DNA of 64,000 bases, from NCBI GenBank assembly GCA_954871525.1, contig CATOZS010000011.1, positions 124,001-188,000 on the forward strand. Direction: 5' to 3'. Under the pieces are notes generated by a model that was given only the letters and a program-made list of their open reading frames with translations, was not told where the DNA came from and did not search any database. Positions 37,248-50,935 of the stretch are shown in pieces (position 1 is the first letter of the stretch; every line of letters begins with the position of its first letter). A program made the translations under genes and the position numbers. The stretch is from Parietaria judaica (lineage: Eukaryota > Streptophyta > Magnoliopsida > Rosales > Urticaceae).

Positions 37248-40200
37248 TTCCCATTTAATGCGAAAAAACCCTAATTGAACGATATTTTAAACAAAACATG
37301 AACTTCATAATGTGTAATTTTATCTCATTTACTTATTTTAATCCCTAAATAGCGAAGCACTATCTCGTAGTTTCTATATCAAGCGGTTAACTGGTGAAAA
37401 TCATTACCGAAAAGTGTTAAAAATTGGTTTTCTTACGAAAGCAAATACGATATGTTCTTGATTAAATTTGAGTTGCTAGACCATAATTAGGGTGGTATTA
37501 CTAGTAATTGGGTTAGTTTTGGCATAAAAAGTTTTTGGAGCTCTTTCAAAACCCAGTTTCAACAATTAATGCGTGGTAAAAGTAAAAACTGAGTCTTTTT
37601 CCCATTTAACGCGAAAAAACCCTAATTGAACGATATTTTAAACAAAACATGAACTTCATAATGTGTAATTTTATCTCATTTACTTATTTTAATCCCTAAA
37701 TAGCGAAGCACTATCTCGTAGTTTCTATATCAAGCGGTTAACTGGTGAAAATCATTACCGAAAAGTGTTAAAAATTGGTTTTCTTACGAAAGCAAATACG
37801 ATATGTTCTTGATTAAATTTGAGTTGCTAGACCATAATTAGGGTGGTATTACTAGTAATTGGGTTAGTTTTGGCATAAAAAGTTTTTGGAGCTCTTTCAA
37901 AACCCAGTTTCAACAATTAATGCGTGGTAAAAGTAAAAACTGAGTCTTTTTCCCATTTAACGCGAAAAAACCCTAATTGAACGATATTTTAAACAAAACA
38001 TGAACTTCATAATGTGTAATTTTATCTCATTTACTTATTTTAATCCCTAAATAGCGAAGCACTATCTCGTAGTTTCTATATCAAGCGGTTAACTGGTGAA
38101 AATCATTACCGAAAAGTGTTAAAAATTGGTTTTCTTACGAAAGCAAATACGATATGTTCTTGATTAAATTTGAGTTGCTAGACCATAATTAGGGTGGTAT
38201 TACTAGTAATTGGGTTAGTTTTTGCATAAAAAGTTTTTGGAGCTCTTTCAAAACCCAGTTTCAACAATTAATGCGTGGTAAAAATAAAAACTGAGTCTTT
38301 TTCCCATTTAATGCGAAAAAACCCTAATTGAACGATATTTTAAACAAAACATGAACTTCATAATGTGTAATTTTATCTCATTTACTTATTTTAATCCCTA
38401 AATAGCGAAGCACTATCTCGTAGTTTTTATATCAAGCGGTTAACTGGTGAAAATCATTACCGAAAAGTGTTAAAAATTGGTTTTCTTACGAAAGCAAATA
38501 CGATATGTTCTTGATTAAATTTGAGTTGCTAGACCATAATTAGGGTGGTATTACTAGTAATTGGGTTAGTTTTGGCATAAAAAGTTTTTGGAGCTCTTTC
38601 AAAACCCAGTTTCAACAATTAATGCGTGGTAAAAATAAAAACTGAGTCTTTTTCCCATTTAATGCGAAAAAACCCTAATTGAACGATATTTTAAACAAAA
38701 CATGAACTTCATAATGTGTAATTTTATCTCATTTACTTATTTTAATCCCTAAATAGCGAAGCACTATCTCGTAGTTTCTATATCAAGCGGTTAACTGGTG
38801 AAAATCATTACCGAAAAGTGTTAAAAATTGGTTTTCTTACGAAAGCAAATACGATATGTTCTTGATTAAATTTGAGTTGCTAGACCATAATTAGGGTGGT
38901 ATTACTAGTAATTGGGTTAGTTTTGGCATAAAAAGTTTTTGGAGCTCTTTCAAAACCCAGTTTCAACAATTAATGCGTGGTAAAAATAAAAACTGAGTCT
39001 TCTTCCCATTTAATGCGAAAAAACCCTAATTGAACGATATTTTAAACAAAACATGAACTTCATAATGTGTAATTTTATCTCATTTAATTATTTTAATCCC
39101 TAAATAGCGAAGCACTATCTCGTAGTTTCTATATCAAGCGGTTAACTGGTGAAAATCATTACCGAAAAGTGTTAAAAATTGGTTTTCTTACGAAAGCAAA
39201 TACGATATGTTCTTGATTAAATTTGAGTTGCTAGACCATAATTAGGGTGGTATTACTAGTAATTGGGTTAGTTTTGGCATAAAAAGTTTTTGGAGCTCTT
39301 TCAAAACCCAGTTTCAACAATTAATGCGTGGTAAAAATAAAAACTGAGTCTTTTTCCCATTTAATGCGAAAAAACCCTAATTGAACGATATTTTAAACAA
39401 AACATGAACTTCATAATGTGTAATTTTATCTCATTTACTTATTTTAATCCCTAAATAGCGAAGCACTATCTCGTAGTTTCTATATCAAGCGGTTAACTGG
39501 TGAAAATCATTACCGAAAAGTGTTAAAAATTGGTTTTCTTACGAAAGCAAATACGATATGTTCTAGATTAAATTTGAGTTGCTAGACCATAATTAGGGTG
39601 GTATTACTAGTAATTGGGTTAGTTTTGGCATAAAAAGTTTTTGGAGCTCTTTCAAAACCCAGTTTCAACAATTAATGCGTGGTAAAAATAAAAACTGAGT
39701 CTTTTTCCCATTTAATGCGAAAAAACCCTAATTGAACGATATTTTAAACAAAACATGAACTTCATAATGTGTAATTTTATCTCATTTAATTATTTTAATC
39801 CCTAAATAGCGAAGCACTATCTCGTAGTTTCTATATCAAGCGGTTAACTGGTGAAAATCATTACCGAAAAGTGTTAAAAATTGGTTTTCTTACGAAAGCA
39901 AATACGATATGTTCTTGATTAAATTTGAGTTGCTAGACCATAATTAGGGTGGTATTACTAGTAATTGGGTTAGTTTTGGCATAAAAAGTTTTTGGAGCTC
40001 TTTCAAAACCCAGTTTCAACAATTAATGCGTGGTAAAAATAAAAACTGAGTCTTTTTCCCATTTAATGCGAAAAAACCCTAATTGAACGATATTTTAAAC
40101 AAAACATGAACTTCATAATGTGTAATTTTATCTCATTTACTTATTTTAATCCCTAAATAGCGAAGCACTATCTCGTAGTTTCTATATCAAGCGGTTAACT

Positions 40201-41459
40201 GGTGAAAATCATTACCGAAAAGTGTTAAAAATTGGTTTTCTTACGAAAGCAAATACGATATGTTCTTGATTAAATTTGAGTTGCTAGACCATAATTAGGG
40301 TGGTATTACTAGTAATTGGGTTAGTTTTGGCATAAAAAGTTTTTGGAGCTCTTTCAAAACCCAGTTTCAACAATTAATGCGTGGTAAAAATAAAAACTGA
40401 GTCTTTTTCCCATTTAATGCGAAAAAACCCTAATTGAACGATATTTTAAACAAAACATGAACTTCATAATGTGTAATTTTATCTCATTTACTTATTTTAA
40501 TCCCTAAATAGCGAAGCACTATCTCGTAATTTCTATATCAAGCGGTTAACTGGTGAAAATCATTACCGAAAAGTGTTAAAAATTGGTTTTCTTACGAAAG
40601 CAAATACGATATGTTCTTGATTAAATTTGAGTTGCTAGACCATAATTAGGGTGGTTTTACTAGTAATTTGGTTAGTTTTGGCATTAAAAGTTTTTGGAGC
40701 TCTTTAAAAACCCAGTTTCAACAATTAATGCGTGGTAAAAATAAAAACTGAGTCTTTTTCCCATTTAACGCGAAAAAACCCTAATTGAACGATATTTTAA
40801 ACAAAACATGAACTTCATAATGTGTAATTTTATCTCATTTACTTATTTTAATCCCTAAATAGCGAAGCACTATCTCGTAGTTTCTATATCAAGCGGTTAA
40901 CTGGTGAAAATCATTACCGAAAAGAGTTAAAAATTGGTTTTCTTACGAAAGCAAATACGATATGTTCTTGATTAAATTTGAGTTGCTAGACCATAATTAG
41001 GGTGGTATTACTAGTAATTGGGTTAGTTTTGGCATAAAAAGTTTTTGGAGCTCTTTAAAAACCCAGTTTCAACAATTAATGCGTGGTAAAAATAAAAACT
41101 GAGTCTTTTTCCCATTTAATGCGAAAAAACCCTAATTGAACGATATTTTAAACAAAACATGAACTTCATAATGTGTAATTTTATCTCATTTAATTTTTTT
41201 AATCCCTAAATAGCGAAGCACTATCTCGTAGTTTCTATATCAAGCGGTTAACTGGTGAAAATCATTACCGAAAAGTGTTAAAAATTGGTTTTCTTACGAA
41301 AGCAAATACGATATGTTCTTGATTAAATTTGAGTTGCTAGACCATAATTAGGGTGGTATTACTAGTAATTGGGTTAGTTTTGGCATAAAAAGTTTTTGGA
41401 GCTCTTTAAAAACCCAGTTTCAACAATTAATGCGTGGTAAAAATAAAAACTGAGTCTTT
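37248..41459 (+). repeat. 12-mer higher-order repeat, copy 1 (U107-U118)
   Basis: U107 (37248): c12t, a335g. U108 (37599): a335g. U109 (37950): g274t. U110 (38301): c12t, c127t. U111 (38652): c12t, t351c. U112 (39003): c12t, c85a. U113 (39354): c12t, t212a. U114 (39705): c12t, c85a. U115 (40056): c12t. U116 (40407): c12t, g123a, a279t, c300a, private a250t and g263t. U117 (40758): c300a, private t168a. U118 (41109): c12t, c85a, a88t, c300a. Every shared mark recurs 4212 bp later. Twelve monomers make this the longest HOR unit in the window. Confidence 0.95.
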
Positions 41460-44400
41460 TTCCCATTTAATGCGAAAAACCCTAATTGAACGATATTTTA
41501 AACAAAACATGAACTTCATAATGTGTAATTTTATCTCATTTACTTATTTTAATCCCTAAATAGCGAAGCACTATCTCGTAGTTTCTATATCAAGCGGTTA
41601 ACTGGTGAAAATCATTACCGAAAAGTGTTAAAAATTGGTTTTCTTACGAAAGCAAATACGATATGTTCTTGATTAAATTTGAGTTGCTAGACCATAATTA
41701 GGGTGGTATTACTAGTAATTGGGTTAGTTTTGGCATAAAAAGTTTTTGGAGCTCTTTCAAAACCCAGTTTCAACAATTAATGCGTGGTAAAAGTAAAAAC
41801 TGAGTCTTTTTCCCATTTAACGCGAAAAAACCCTAATTGAACGATATTTTAAACAAAACATGAACTTCATAATGTGTAATTTTATCTCATTTACTTATTT
41901 TAATCCCTAAATAGCGAAGCACTATCTCGTAGTTTCTATATCAAGCGGTTAACTGGTGAAAATCATTACCGAAAAGTGTTAAAAATTGGTTTTCTTACGA
42001 AAGCAAATACGATATGTTCTTGATTAAATTTGAGTTGCTAGACCATAATTAGGGTGGTATTACTAGTAATTGGGTTAGTTTTGGCATAAAAAGTTTTTGG
42101 AGCTCTTTCAAAACCCAGTTTCAACAATTAATGCGTGGTAAAAGTAAAAACTGAGTCTTTTTCCCATTTAACGCGAAAAAACCCTAATTGAACGATATTT
42201 TAAACAAAACATGAACTTCATAATGTGTAATTTTATCTCATTTACTTATTTTAATCCCTAAATAGCGAAGCACTATCTCGTAGTTTCTATATCAAGCGGT
42301 TAACTGGTGAAAATCATTACCGAAAAGTGTTAAAAATTGGTTTTCTTACGAAAGCAAATACGATATGTTCTTGATTAAATTTGAGTTGCTAGACCATAAT
42401 TAGGGTGGTATTACTAGTAATTGGGTTAGTTTTTGCATAAAAAGTTTTTGGAGCTCTTTCAAAACCCAGTTTCAACAATTAATGCGTGGTAAAAATAAAA
42501 ACTGAGTCTTTTTCCCATTTAATGCGAAAAAACCCTAATTGAACGATATTTTAAACAAAACATGAACTTCATAATGTGTAATTTTATCTCATTTACTTAT
42601 TTTAATCCCTAAATAGCGAAGCACTATCTCGTAGTTTTTATATCAAGCGGTTAACTGGTGAAAATCATTACCGAAAAGTGTTAAAAATTGGTTTTCTTAC
42701 GAAAGCAAATACGATATGTTCTTGATTAAATTTGAGTTGCTAGACCATAATTAGGGTGGTATTACTAGTAATTGGGTTAGTTTTGGCATAAAAAGTTTTT
42801 GGAGCTCTTTCAAAACCCAGTTTCAACAATTAATGCGTGGTAAAAATAAAAACTGAGTCTTTTTCCCATTTAATGCGAAAAAACCCTAATTGAACGATAT
42901 TTTAAACAAAACATGAACTTCATAATGTGTAATTTTATCTCATTTACTTATTTTAATCCCTAAATAGCGAAGCACTATCTCGTAGTTTCTATATCAAGCG
43001 GTTAACTGGTGAAAATCATTACCGAAAAGTGTTAAAAATTGGTTTTCTTACGAAAGCAAATACGATATGTTCTTGATTAAATTTGAGTTGCTAGACCATA
43101 ATTAGGGTGGTATTACTAGTAATTGGGTTAGTTTTGGCATAAAAAGTTTTTGGAGCTCTTTCAAAACCCAGTTTCAACAATTAATGCGTGGTAAAAATAA
43201 AAACTGAGTCTTCTTCCCATTTAATGCGAAAAAACCCTAATTGAACGATATTTTAAACAAAACATGAACTTCATAATGTGTAATTTTATCTCATTTAATT
43301 ATTTTAATCCCTAAATAGCGAAGCACTATCTCGTAGTTTCTATATCAAGCGGTTAACTGGTGAAAATCATTACCGAAAAGTGTTAAAAATTGGTTTTCTT
43401 ACGAAAGCAAATACGATATGTTCTTGATTAAATTTGAGTTGCTAGACCATAATTAGGGTGGTATTACTAGTAATTGGGTTAGTTTTGGCATAAAAAGTTT
43501 TTGGAGCTCTTTCAAAACCCAGTTTCAACAATTAATGCGTGGTAAAAATAAAAACTGAGTCTTTTTCCCATTTAATGCGAAAAAACCCTAATTGAACGAT
43601 ATTTTAAACAAAACATGAACTTCATAATGTGTAATTTTATCTCATTTACTTATTTTAATCCCTAAATAGCGAAGCACTATCTCGTAGTTTCTATATCAAG
43701 CGGTTAACTGGTGAAAATCATTACCGAAAAGTGTTAAAAATTGGTTTTCTTACGAAAGCAAATACGATATGTTCTAGATTAAATTTGAGTTGCTAGACCA
43801 TAATTAGGGTGGTATTACTAGTAATTGGGTTAGTTTTGGCATAAAAAGTTTTTGGAGCTCTTTCAAAACCCAGTTTCAACAATTAATGCGTGGTAAAAAT
43901 AAAAACTGAGTCTTTTTCCCATTTAATGCGAAAAAACCCTAATTGAACGATATTTTAAACAAAACATGAACTTCATAATGTGTAATTTTATCTCATTTAA
44001 TTATTTTAATCCCTAAATAGCGAAGCACTATCTCGTAGTTTCTATATCAAGCGGTTAACTGGTGAAAATCATTACCGAAAAGTGTTAAAAATTGGTTTTC
44101 TTACGAAAGCAAATACGATATGTTCTTGATTAAATTTGAGTTGCTAGACCATAATTAGGGTGGTATTACTAGTAATTGGGTTAGTTTTGGCATAAAAAGT
44201 TTTTGGAGCTCTTTCAAAACCCAGTTTCAACAATTAATGCGTGGTAAAAATAAAAACTGAGTCTTTTTCCCATTTAATGCGAAAAAACCCTAATTGAACG
44301 ATATTTTAAACAAAACATGAACTTCATAATGTGTAATTTTATCTCATTTACTTATTTTAATCCCTAAATAGCGAAGCACTATCTCGTAGTTTCTATATCA

Positions 44401-45670
44401 AGCGGTTAACTGGTGAAAATCATTACCGAAAAGTGTTAAAAATTGGTTTTCTTACGAAAGCAAATACGATATGTTCTTGATTAAATTTGAGTTGCTAGAC
44501 CATAATTAGGGTGGTATTACTAGTAATTGGGTTAGTTTTGGCATAAAAAGTTTTTGGAGCTCTTTCAAAACCCAGTTTCAACAATTAATGCGTGGTAAAA
44601 ATAAAAACTGAGTCTTTTTCCCATTTAATGCGAAAAAACCCTAATTGAACGATATTTTAAACAAAACATGAACTTCATAATGTGTAATTTTATCTCATTT
44701 ACTTATTTTAATCCCTAAATAGCGAAGCACTATCTCGTAATTTCTATATCAAGCGGTTAACTGGTGAAAATCATTACCGAAAAGTGTTAAAAATTGGTTT
44801 TCTTACGAAAGCAAATACGATATGTTCTTGATTAAATTTGAGTTGCTAGACCATAATTAGGGTGGTATTACTAGTAATTGGGTTAGTTTTGGCATTAAAA
44901 GTTTTTGGAGCTCTTTAAAAACCCAGTTTCAACAATTAATGCGTGGTAAAAATAAAAACTGAGTCTTTTTCCCATTTAACGCGAAAAAACCCTAATTGAA
45001 CGATATTTTAAACAAAACATGAACTTCATAATGTGTAATTTTATCTCATTTACTTATTTTAATCCCTAAATAGCGAAGCACTATCTCGTAGTTTCTATAT
45101 CAAGCGGTTAACTGGTGAAAATCATTACCGAAAAGTGTTAAAAATTGGTTTTCTTACGAAAGCAAATACGATATGTTCTTGATTAAATTTGAGTTGCTAG
45201 ACCATAATTAGGGTGGTATTACTAGTAATTGGGTTAGTTTTGGCATAAAAAGTTTTTGGAGCTCTTTAAAAACCCAGTTTCAACAATTAATGCGTGGTAA
45301 AAATAAAAACTGAGTCTTTTTCCCATTTAATGCGAAAAAACCCTAATTGAACGATATTTTAAACAAAACATGAACTTCATAATGTGTAATTTTATCTCAT
45401 TTAATTTTTTTAATCCCTAAATAGCGAAGCACTATCTCGTAGTTTCTATATCAAGCGGTTAACTGGTGAAAATCATTACCGAAAAGTGTTAAAAATTGGT
45501 TTTCTTACGAAAGCAAATACGATATGTTCTTGATTAAATTTGAGTTGCTAGACCATAATTAGGGTGGTATTACTAGTAATTGGGTTAGTTTTGGCATAAA
45601 AAGTTTTTGGAGCTCTTTAAAAACCCAGTTTCAACAATTAATGCGTGGTAAAAATAAAAACTGAGTCTTT
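41460..45670 (+). repeat. 12-mer higher-order repeat, copy 2 (U119-U130)
   Basis: Starts: U119 41460 (350 bp, one A lost in the A6 run), U120 41810, U121 42161, U122 42512, U123 42863, U124 43214, U125 43565, U126 43916, U127 44267, U128 44618, U129 44969, U130 45320. All shared marks of copy 1 are present in order. By eye only about four differences separate the copies over 4.2 kb: the U119 deletion, two bases in U116/U128 and one in U117/U129. That is close to 99.9% identity and implies a very recent duplication, or an assembly duplication. The last three monomers (U128-U130) also begin the first 9-mer unit. Confidence 0.95.
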
Positions 45671-47776
45671 TTCCCATTTAATGCGAAAAAACCCTAATTG
45701 AACGATATTTTAAACAAAACATGAACTTCATAATGTGTAATTTTATCTCATTTACTTATTTTAATCCCTAAATAGCGAAGCACTATCTCGTAGTTTCTAT
45801 ATCAAGCGGTTAACTGGTGAAAATCATTACCGAAAAGTGTTAAAAATTGGTTTTCTTACGAAAGCAAATACGATATGTTCTTGATTAAATTTGAGTTGCT
45901 AGACCATAATTAGGGTGGTATTACTAGTAATTGGGTTAGTTTTGGCATAAAAAGTTTTTGGAGCTCTTTCAAAACCCAGTTTCAACAATTAATGCGTGGT
46001 AAAAATAAAAACTGAGTCTTTTTCCCATTTAATGCGAAAAAACCCTAATTGAACGATATTTTAAACAAAACATGAACTTCATAATGTGTAATTTTATCTC
46101 ATTTAATTATTTTAATCCCTAAATAGCGAAGCACTATCTCGTAGTTTCTATATCAAGCGGTTAACTGGTGAAAATCATTACCGAAAAGTGTTAAAAATTG
46201 GTTTTCTTACGAAAGCAAATACGATATGTTCTTGATTAAATTTGAGTTGCTAGACCATAATTAGGGTGGTATTACTAGTAATTGGGTTAGTTTTGGCATA
46301 AAAAGTTTTTGGAGCTCTTTCAAAACCCAGTTTCAACAATTAATGCGTGGTAAAAATAAAAACTGAGTCTTTTTCCCATTTAATGCGAAAAAACCCTAAT
46401 TGAACGATATTTTAAACAAAACATGAACTTCATAATGTGTAATTTTATCTCATTTACTTATTTTAATCCCTAAATAGCGAAGCACTATCTCGTAGTTTCT
46501 ATATCAAGCGGTTAACTGGTGAAAATCATTACCGAAAAGTGTTAAAAATTGGTTTTCTTACGAAAGCAAATACGATATGTTCTTGATTAAATTTGAGTTG
46601 CTAGACCATAATTAGGGTGGTATTACTAGTAATTGGGTTAGTTTTGGCATAAAAAGTTTTTGGAGCTCTTTCAAAACCCAGTTTCAACAATTAATGCGTG
46701 GTAAAAATAAAAACTGAGTCTTTTTCCCATTTAACGCGAAAAAACCCTAATTGAACGATATTTTAAACAAAACATGAACTTCATAATGTGTAATTTTATC
46801 TCATTTACTTATTTTAATCCCTAAATAGCGAAGCACTATCTCGTAGTTTCTATATCAAGCGGTTAACTGGTGAAAATCATTACCGAAAAGTGTTAAAAAT
46901 TGGTTTTCTTACGAAAGCAAATACGATATGTTCTTGATTAAATTTGAGTTGCTAGACCATAATTAGGGTGGTATTACTAGTAATTGGGTTAGTTTTGGCA
47001 TAAAAAGTTTTTGGAGCTCTTTAAAAACCCAGTTTCAACAATTAATGCGTGGTAAAAATAAAAACTGAGTCTTTTTCCCATTTAATGCGAAAAAACCCTA
47101 ATTGAACGATATTTTAAACAAAACATGAACTTCATAATGTGTAATTTTATCTCATTTAATTATTTTAATCCCTAAATAGCGAAGCACTATCTCGTAGTTT
47201 CTATATCAAGCGGTTAACTGGTGAAAATCATTACCGAAAAGTGTTAAAAATTGGTTTTCTTACGAAAGCAAATACGATATGTTCTTGATTAAATTTGAGT
47301 TGCTAGACCATAATTAGGGTGGTATTACTAGTAATTGGGTTAGTTTTGGCATAAAAAGTTTTTGGAGCTCTTTCAAAACCCAGTTTCAACAATTAATGCG
47401 TGGTAAAAATAAAAACTGAGTCTTTTTCCCATTTAATGCGAAAAAACCCTAATTGAACGATATTTTAAACAAAACATGAACTTCATAATGTGTAATTTTA
47501 TCTCATTTACTTATTTTAATCCCTAAATAGCGAAGCACTATCTCGTAGTTTCTATATCAAGCGGTTAACTGGTGAAAATCATTACCGAAAAGTGTTAAAA
47601 ATTGGTTTTCTTACGAAAGCAAATACGATATGTTCTTGATTAAATTTGAGTTGCTAGACCATAATTAGGGTGGTATTACTAGTAATTGGGTTAGTTTTGG
47701 CATAAAAAGTTTTTGGAGCTCTTTCAAAACCCAGTTTCAACAATTAATGCGTGGTAAAAATAAAAACTGAGTCTTT
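44618..47776 (+). repeat. 9-mer higher-order repeat, copy 1 (U128-U136)
   Basis: U128 (44618; g123a, a279t, c300a), U129 (44969; C12, c300a), U130 (45320; c85a, a88t, c300a), U131 (45671), U132 (46022; c85a), U133 (46373), U134 (46724; C12, c300a), U135 (47075; c85a), U136 (47426). All have T12 except U129 and U134. The unit is 3159 bp and is followed directly by a second copy. Confidence 0.93.
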
Positions 47777-50700
47777 TTCCCATTTAATGCGAAAAAACCC
47801 TAATTGAACGATATTTTAAACAAAACATGAACTTCATAATGTGTAATTTTATCTCATTTACTTATTTTAATCCCTAAATAGCGAAGCACTATCTCGTAAT
47901 TTCTATATCAAGCGGTTAACTGGTGAAAATCATTACCGAAAAGTGTTAAAAATTGGTTTTCTTACGAAAGCAAATACGATATGTTCTTGATTAAATTTGA
48001 GTTGCTAGACCATAATTAGGGTGGTATTACTAGTAATTGGGTTAGTTTTGGCATAAAAAGTTTTTGGAGCTCTTTAAAAACCCAGTTTCAACAATTAATG
48101 CGTGGTAAAAATAAAAACTGAGTCTTTTTCCCATTTAACGCGAAAAAACCCTAATTGAACGATATTTTAAACAAAACATGAACTTCATAATGTGTAATTT
48201 TATCTCATTTACTTATTTTAATCCCTAAATAGCGAAGCACTATCTCGTAGTTTCTATATCAAGCGGTTAACTGGTGAAAATCATTACCGAAAAGTGTTAA
48301 AAATTGGTTTTCTTACGAAAGCAAATACGATATGTTCTTGATTAAATTTGAGTTGCTAGACCATAATTAGGGTGGTATTACTAGTAATTGGGTTAGTTTT
48401 GGCATAAAAAGTTTTTGGAGCTCTTTAAAAACCCAGTTTCAACAATTAATGCGTGGTAAAAATAAAAACTGAGTCTTTTTCCCATTTAATGCGAAAAAAC
48501 CCTAATTGAACGATATTTTAAACAAAACATGAACTTCATAATGTGTAATTTTATCTCATTTAATTTTTTTAATCCCTAAATAGCGAAGCACTATCTCGTA
48601 GTTTCTATATCAAGCGGTTAACTGGTGAAAATCATTACCGAAAAGTGTTAAAAATTGGTTTTCTTACGAAAGCAAATACGATATGTTCTTGATTAAATTT
48701 GAGTTGCTAGACCATAATTAGGGTGGTATTACTAGTAATTGGGTTAGTTTTGGCATAAAAAGTTTTTGGAGCTCTTTAAAAACCCAGTTTCAACAATTAA
48801 TGCGTGGTAAAAATAAAAACTGAGTCTTTTTCCCATTTAATGCGAAAAAACCCTAATTGAACGATATTTTAAACAAAACATGAACTTCATAATGTGTAAT
48901 TTTATCTCATTTACTTATTTTAATCCCTAAATAGCGAAGCACTATCTCGTAGTTTCTATATCAAGCGGTTAACTGGTGAAAATCATTACCGAAAAGTGTT
49001 AAAAATTGGTTTTCTTACGAAAGCAAATACGATATGTTCTTGATTAAATTTGAGTTGCTAGACCATAATTAGGGTGGTATTACTAGTAATTGGGTTAGTT
49101 TTGGCATAAAAAGTTTTTGGAGCTCTTTCAAAACCCAGTTTCAACAATTAATGCGTGGTAAAAATAAAAACTGAGTCTTTTTCCCATTTAATGCGAAAAA
49201 ACCCTAATTGAACGATATTTTAAACAAAACATGAACTTCATAATGTGTAATTTTATCTCATTTAATTATTTTAATCCCTAAATAGCGAAGCACTATCTCG
49301 TAGTTTCTATATCAAGCGGTTAACTGGTGAAAATCATTACCGAAAAGTGTTAAAAATTGGTTTTCTTACGAAAGCAAATACGATATGTTCTTGATTAAAT
49401 TTGAGTTGCTAGACCATAATTAGGGTGGTATTACTAGTAATTGGGTTAGTTTTGGCATAAAAAGTTTTTGGAGCTCTTTCAAAACCCAGTTTCAACAATT
49501 AATGCGTGGTAAAAATAAAAACTGAGTCTTTTTCCCATTTAATGCGAAAAAACCCTAATTGAACGATATTTTAAACAAAACATGAACTTCATAATGTGTA
49601 ATTTTATCTCATTTACTTATTTTAATCCCTAAATAGCGAAGCACTATCTCGTAGTTTCTATATCAAGCGGTTAACTGGTGAAAATCATTACCGAAAAGTG
49701 TTAAAAATTGGTTTTCTTACGAAAGCAAATACGATATGTTCTTGATTAAATTTGAGTTGCTAGACCATAATTAGGGTGGTATTACTAGTAATTGGGTTAG
49801 TTTTGGCATAAAAAGTTTTTGGAGCTCTTTCAAAACCCAGTTTCAACAATTAATGCGTGGTAAAAATAAAAACTGAGTCTTTTTCCCATTTAACGCGAAA
49901 AAACCCTAATTGAACGATATTTTAAACAAAACATGAACTTCATAATGTGTAATTTTATCTCATTTACTTATTTTAATCCCTAAATAGCGAAGCACTATCT
50001 CGTAGTTTCTATATCAAGCGGTTAACTGGTGAAAATCATTACCGAAAAGTGTTAAAAATTGGTTTTCTTACGAAAGCAAATACGATATGTTCTTGATTAA
50101 ATTTGAGTTGCTAGACCATAATTAGGGTGGTATTACTAGTAATTGGGTTAGTTTTGGCATAAAAAGTTTTTGGAGCTCTTTAAAAACCCAGTTTCAACAA
50201 TTAATGCGTGGTAAAAATAAAAACTGAGTCTTTTTCCCATTTAATGCGAAAAAACCCTAATTGAACGATATTTTAAACAAAACATGAACTTCATAATGTG
50301 TAATTTTATCTCATTTAATTATTTTAATCCCTAAATAGCGAAGCACTATCTCGTAGTTTCTATATCAAGCGGTTAACTGGTGAAAATCATTACCGAAAAG
50401 TGTTAAAAATTGGTTTTCTTACGAAAGCAAATACGATATGTTCTTGATTAAATTTGAGTTGCTAGACCATAATTAGGGTGGTATTACTAGTAATTGGGTT
50501 AGTTTTGGCATAAAAAGTTTTTGGAGCTCTTTCAAAACCCAGTTTCAACAATTAATGCGTGGTAAAAATAAAAACTGAGTCTTTTTCCCATTTAATGCGA
50601 AAAAACCCTAATTGAACGATATTTTAAACAAAACATGAACTTCATAATGTGTAATTTTATCTCATTTACTTATTTTAATCCCTAAATAGCGAAGCACTAT

Positions 50701-50935
50701 CTCGTAGTTTCTATATCAAGCGGTTAACTGGTGAAAATCATTACCGAAAAGTGTTAAAAATTGGTTTTCTTACGAAAGCAAATACGATATGTTCTTGATT
50801 AAATTTGAGTTGCTAGACCATAATTAGGGTGGTATTACTAGTAATTGGGTTAGTTTTGGCATAAAAAGTTTTTGGAGCTCTTTCAAAACCCAGTTTCAAC
50901 AATTAATGCGTGGTAAAAATAAAAACTGAGTCTTT
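47777..50935 (+). repeat. 9-mer higher-order repeat, copy 2 (U137-U145)
   Basis: U137 (47777; g123a, c300a, without a279t), U138 (48128), U139 (48479; c85a, a88t, c300a), U140 (48830), U141 (49181; c85a), U142 (49532), U143 (49883; C12, c300a), U144 (50234; c85a), U145 (50585). The only difference from copy 1 that I saw is base 279 of the first monomer. Confidence 0.93.
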
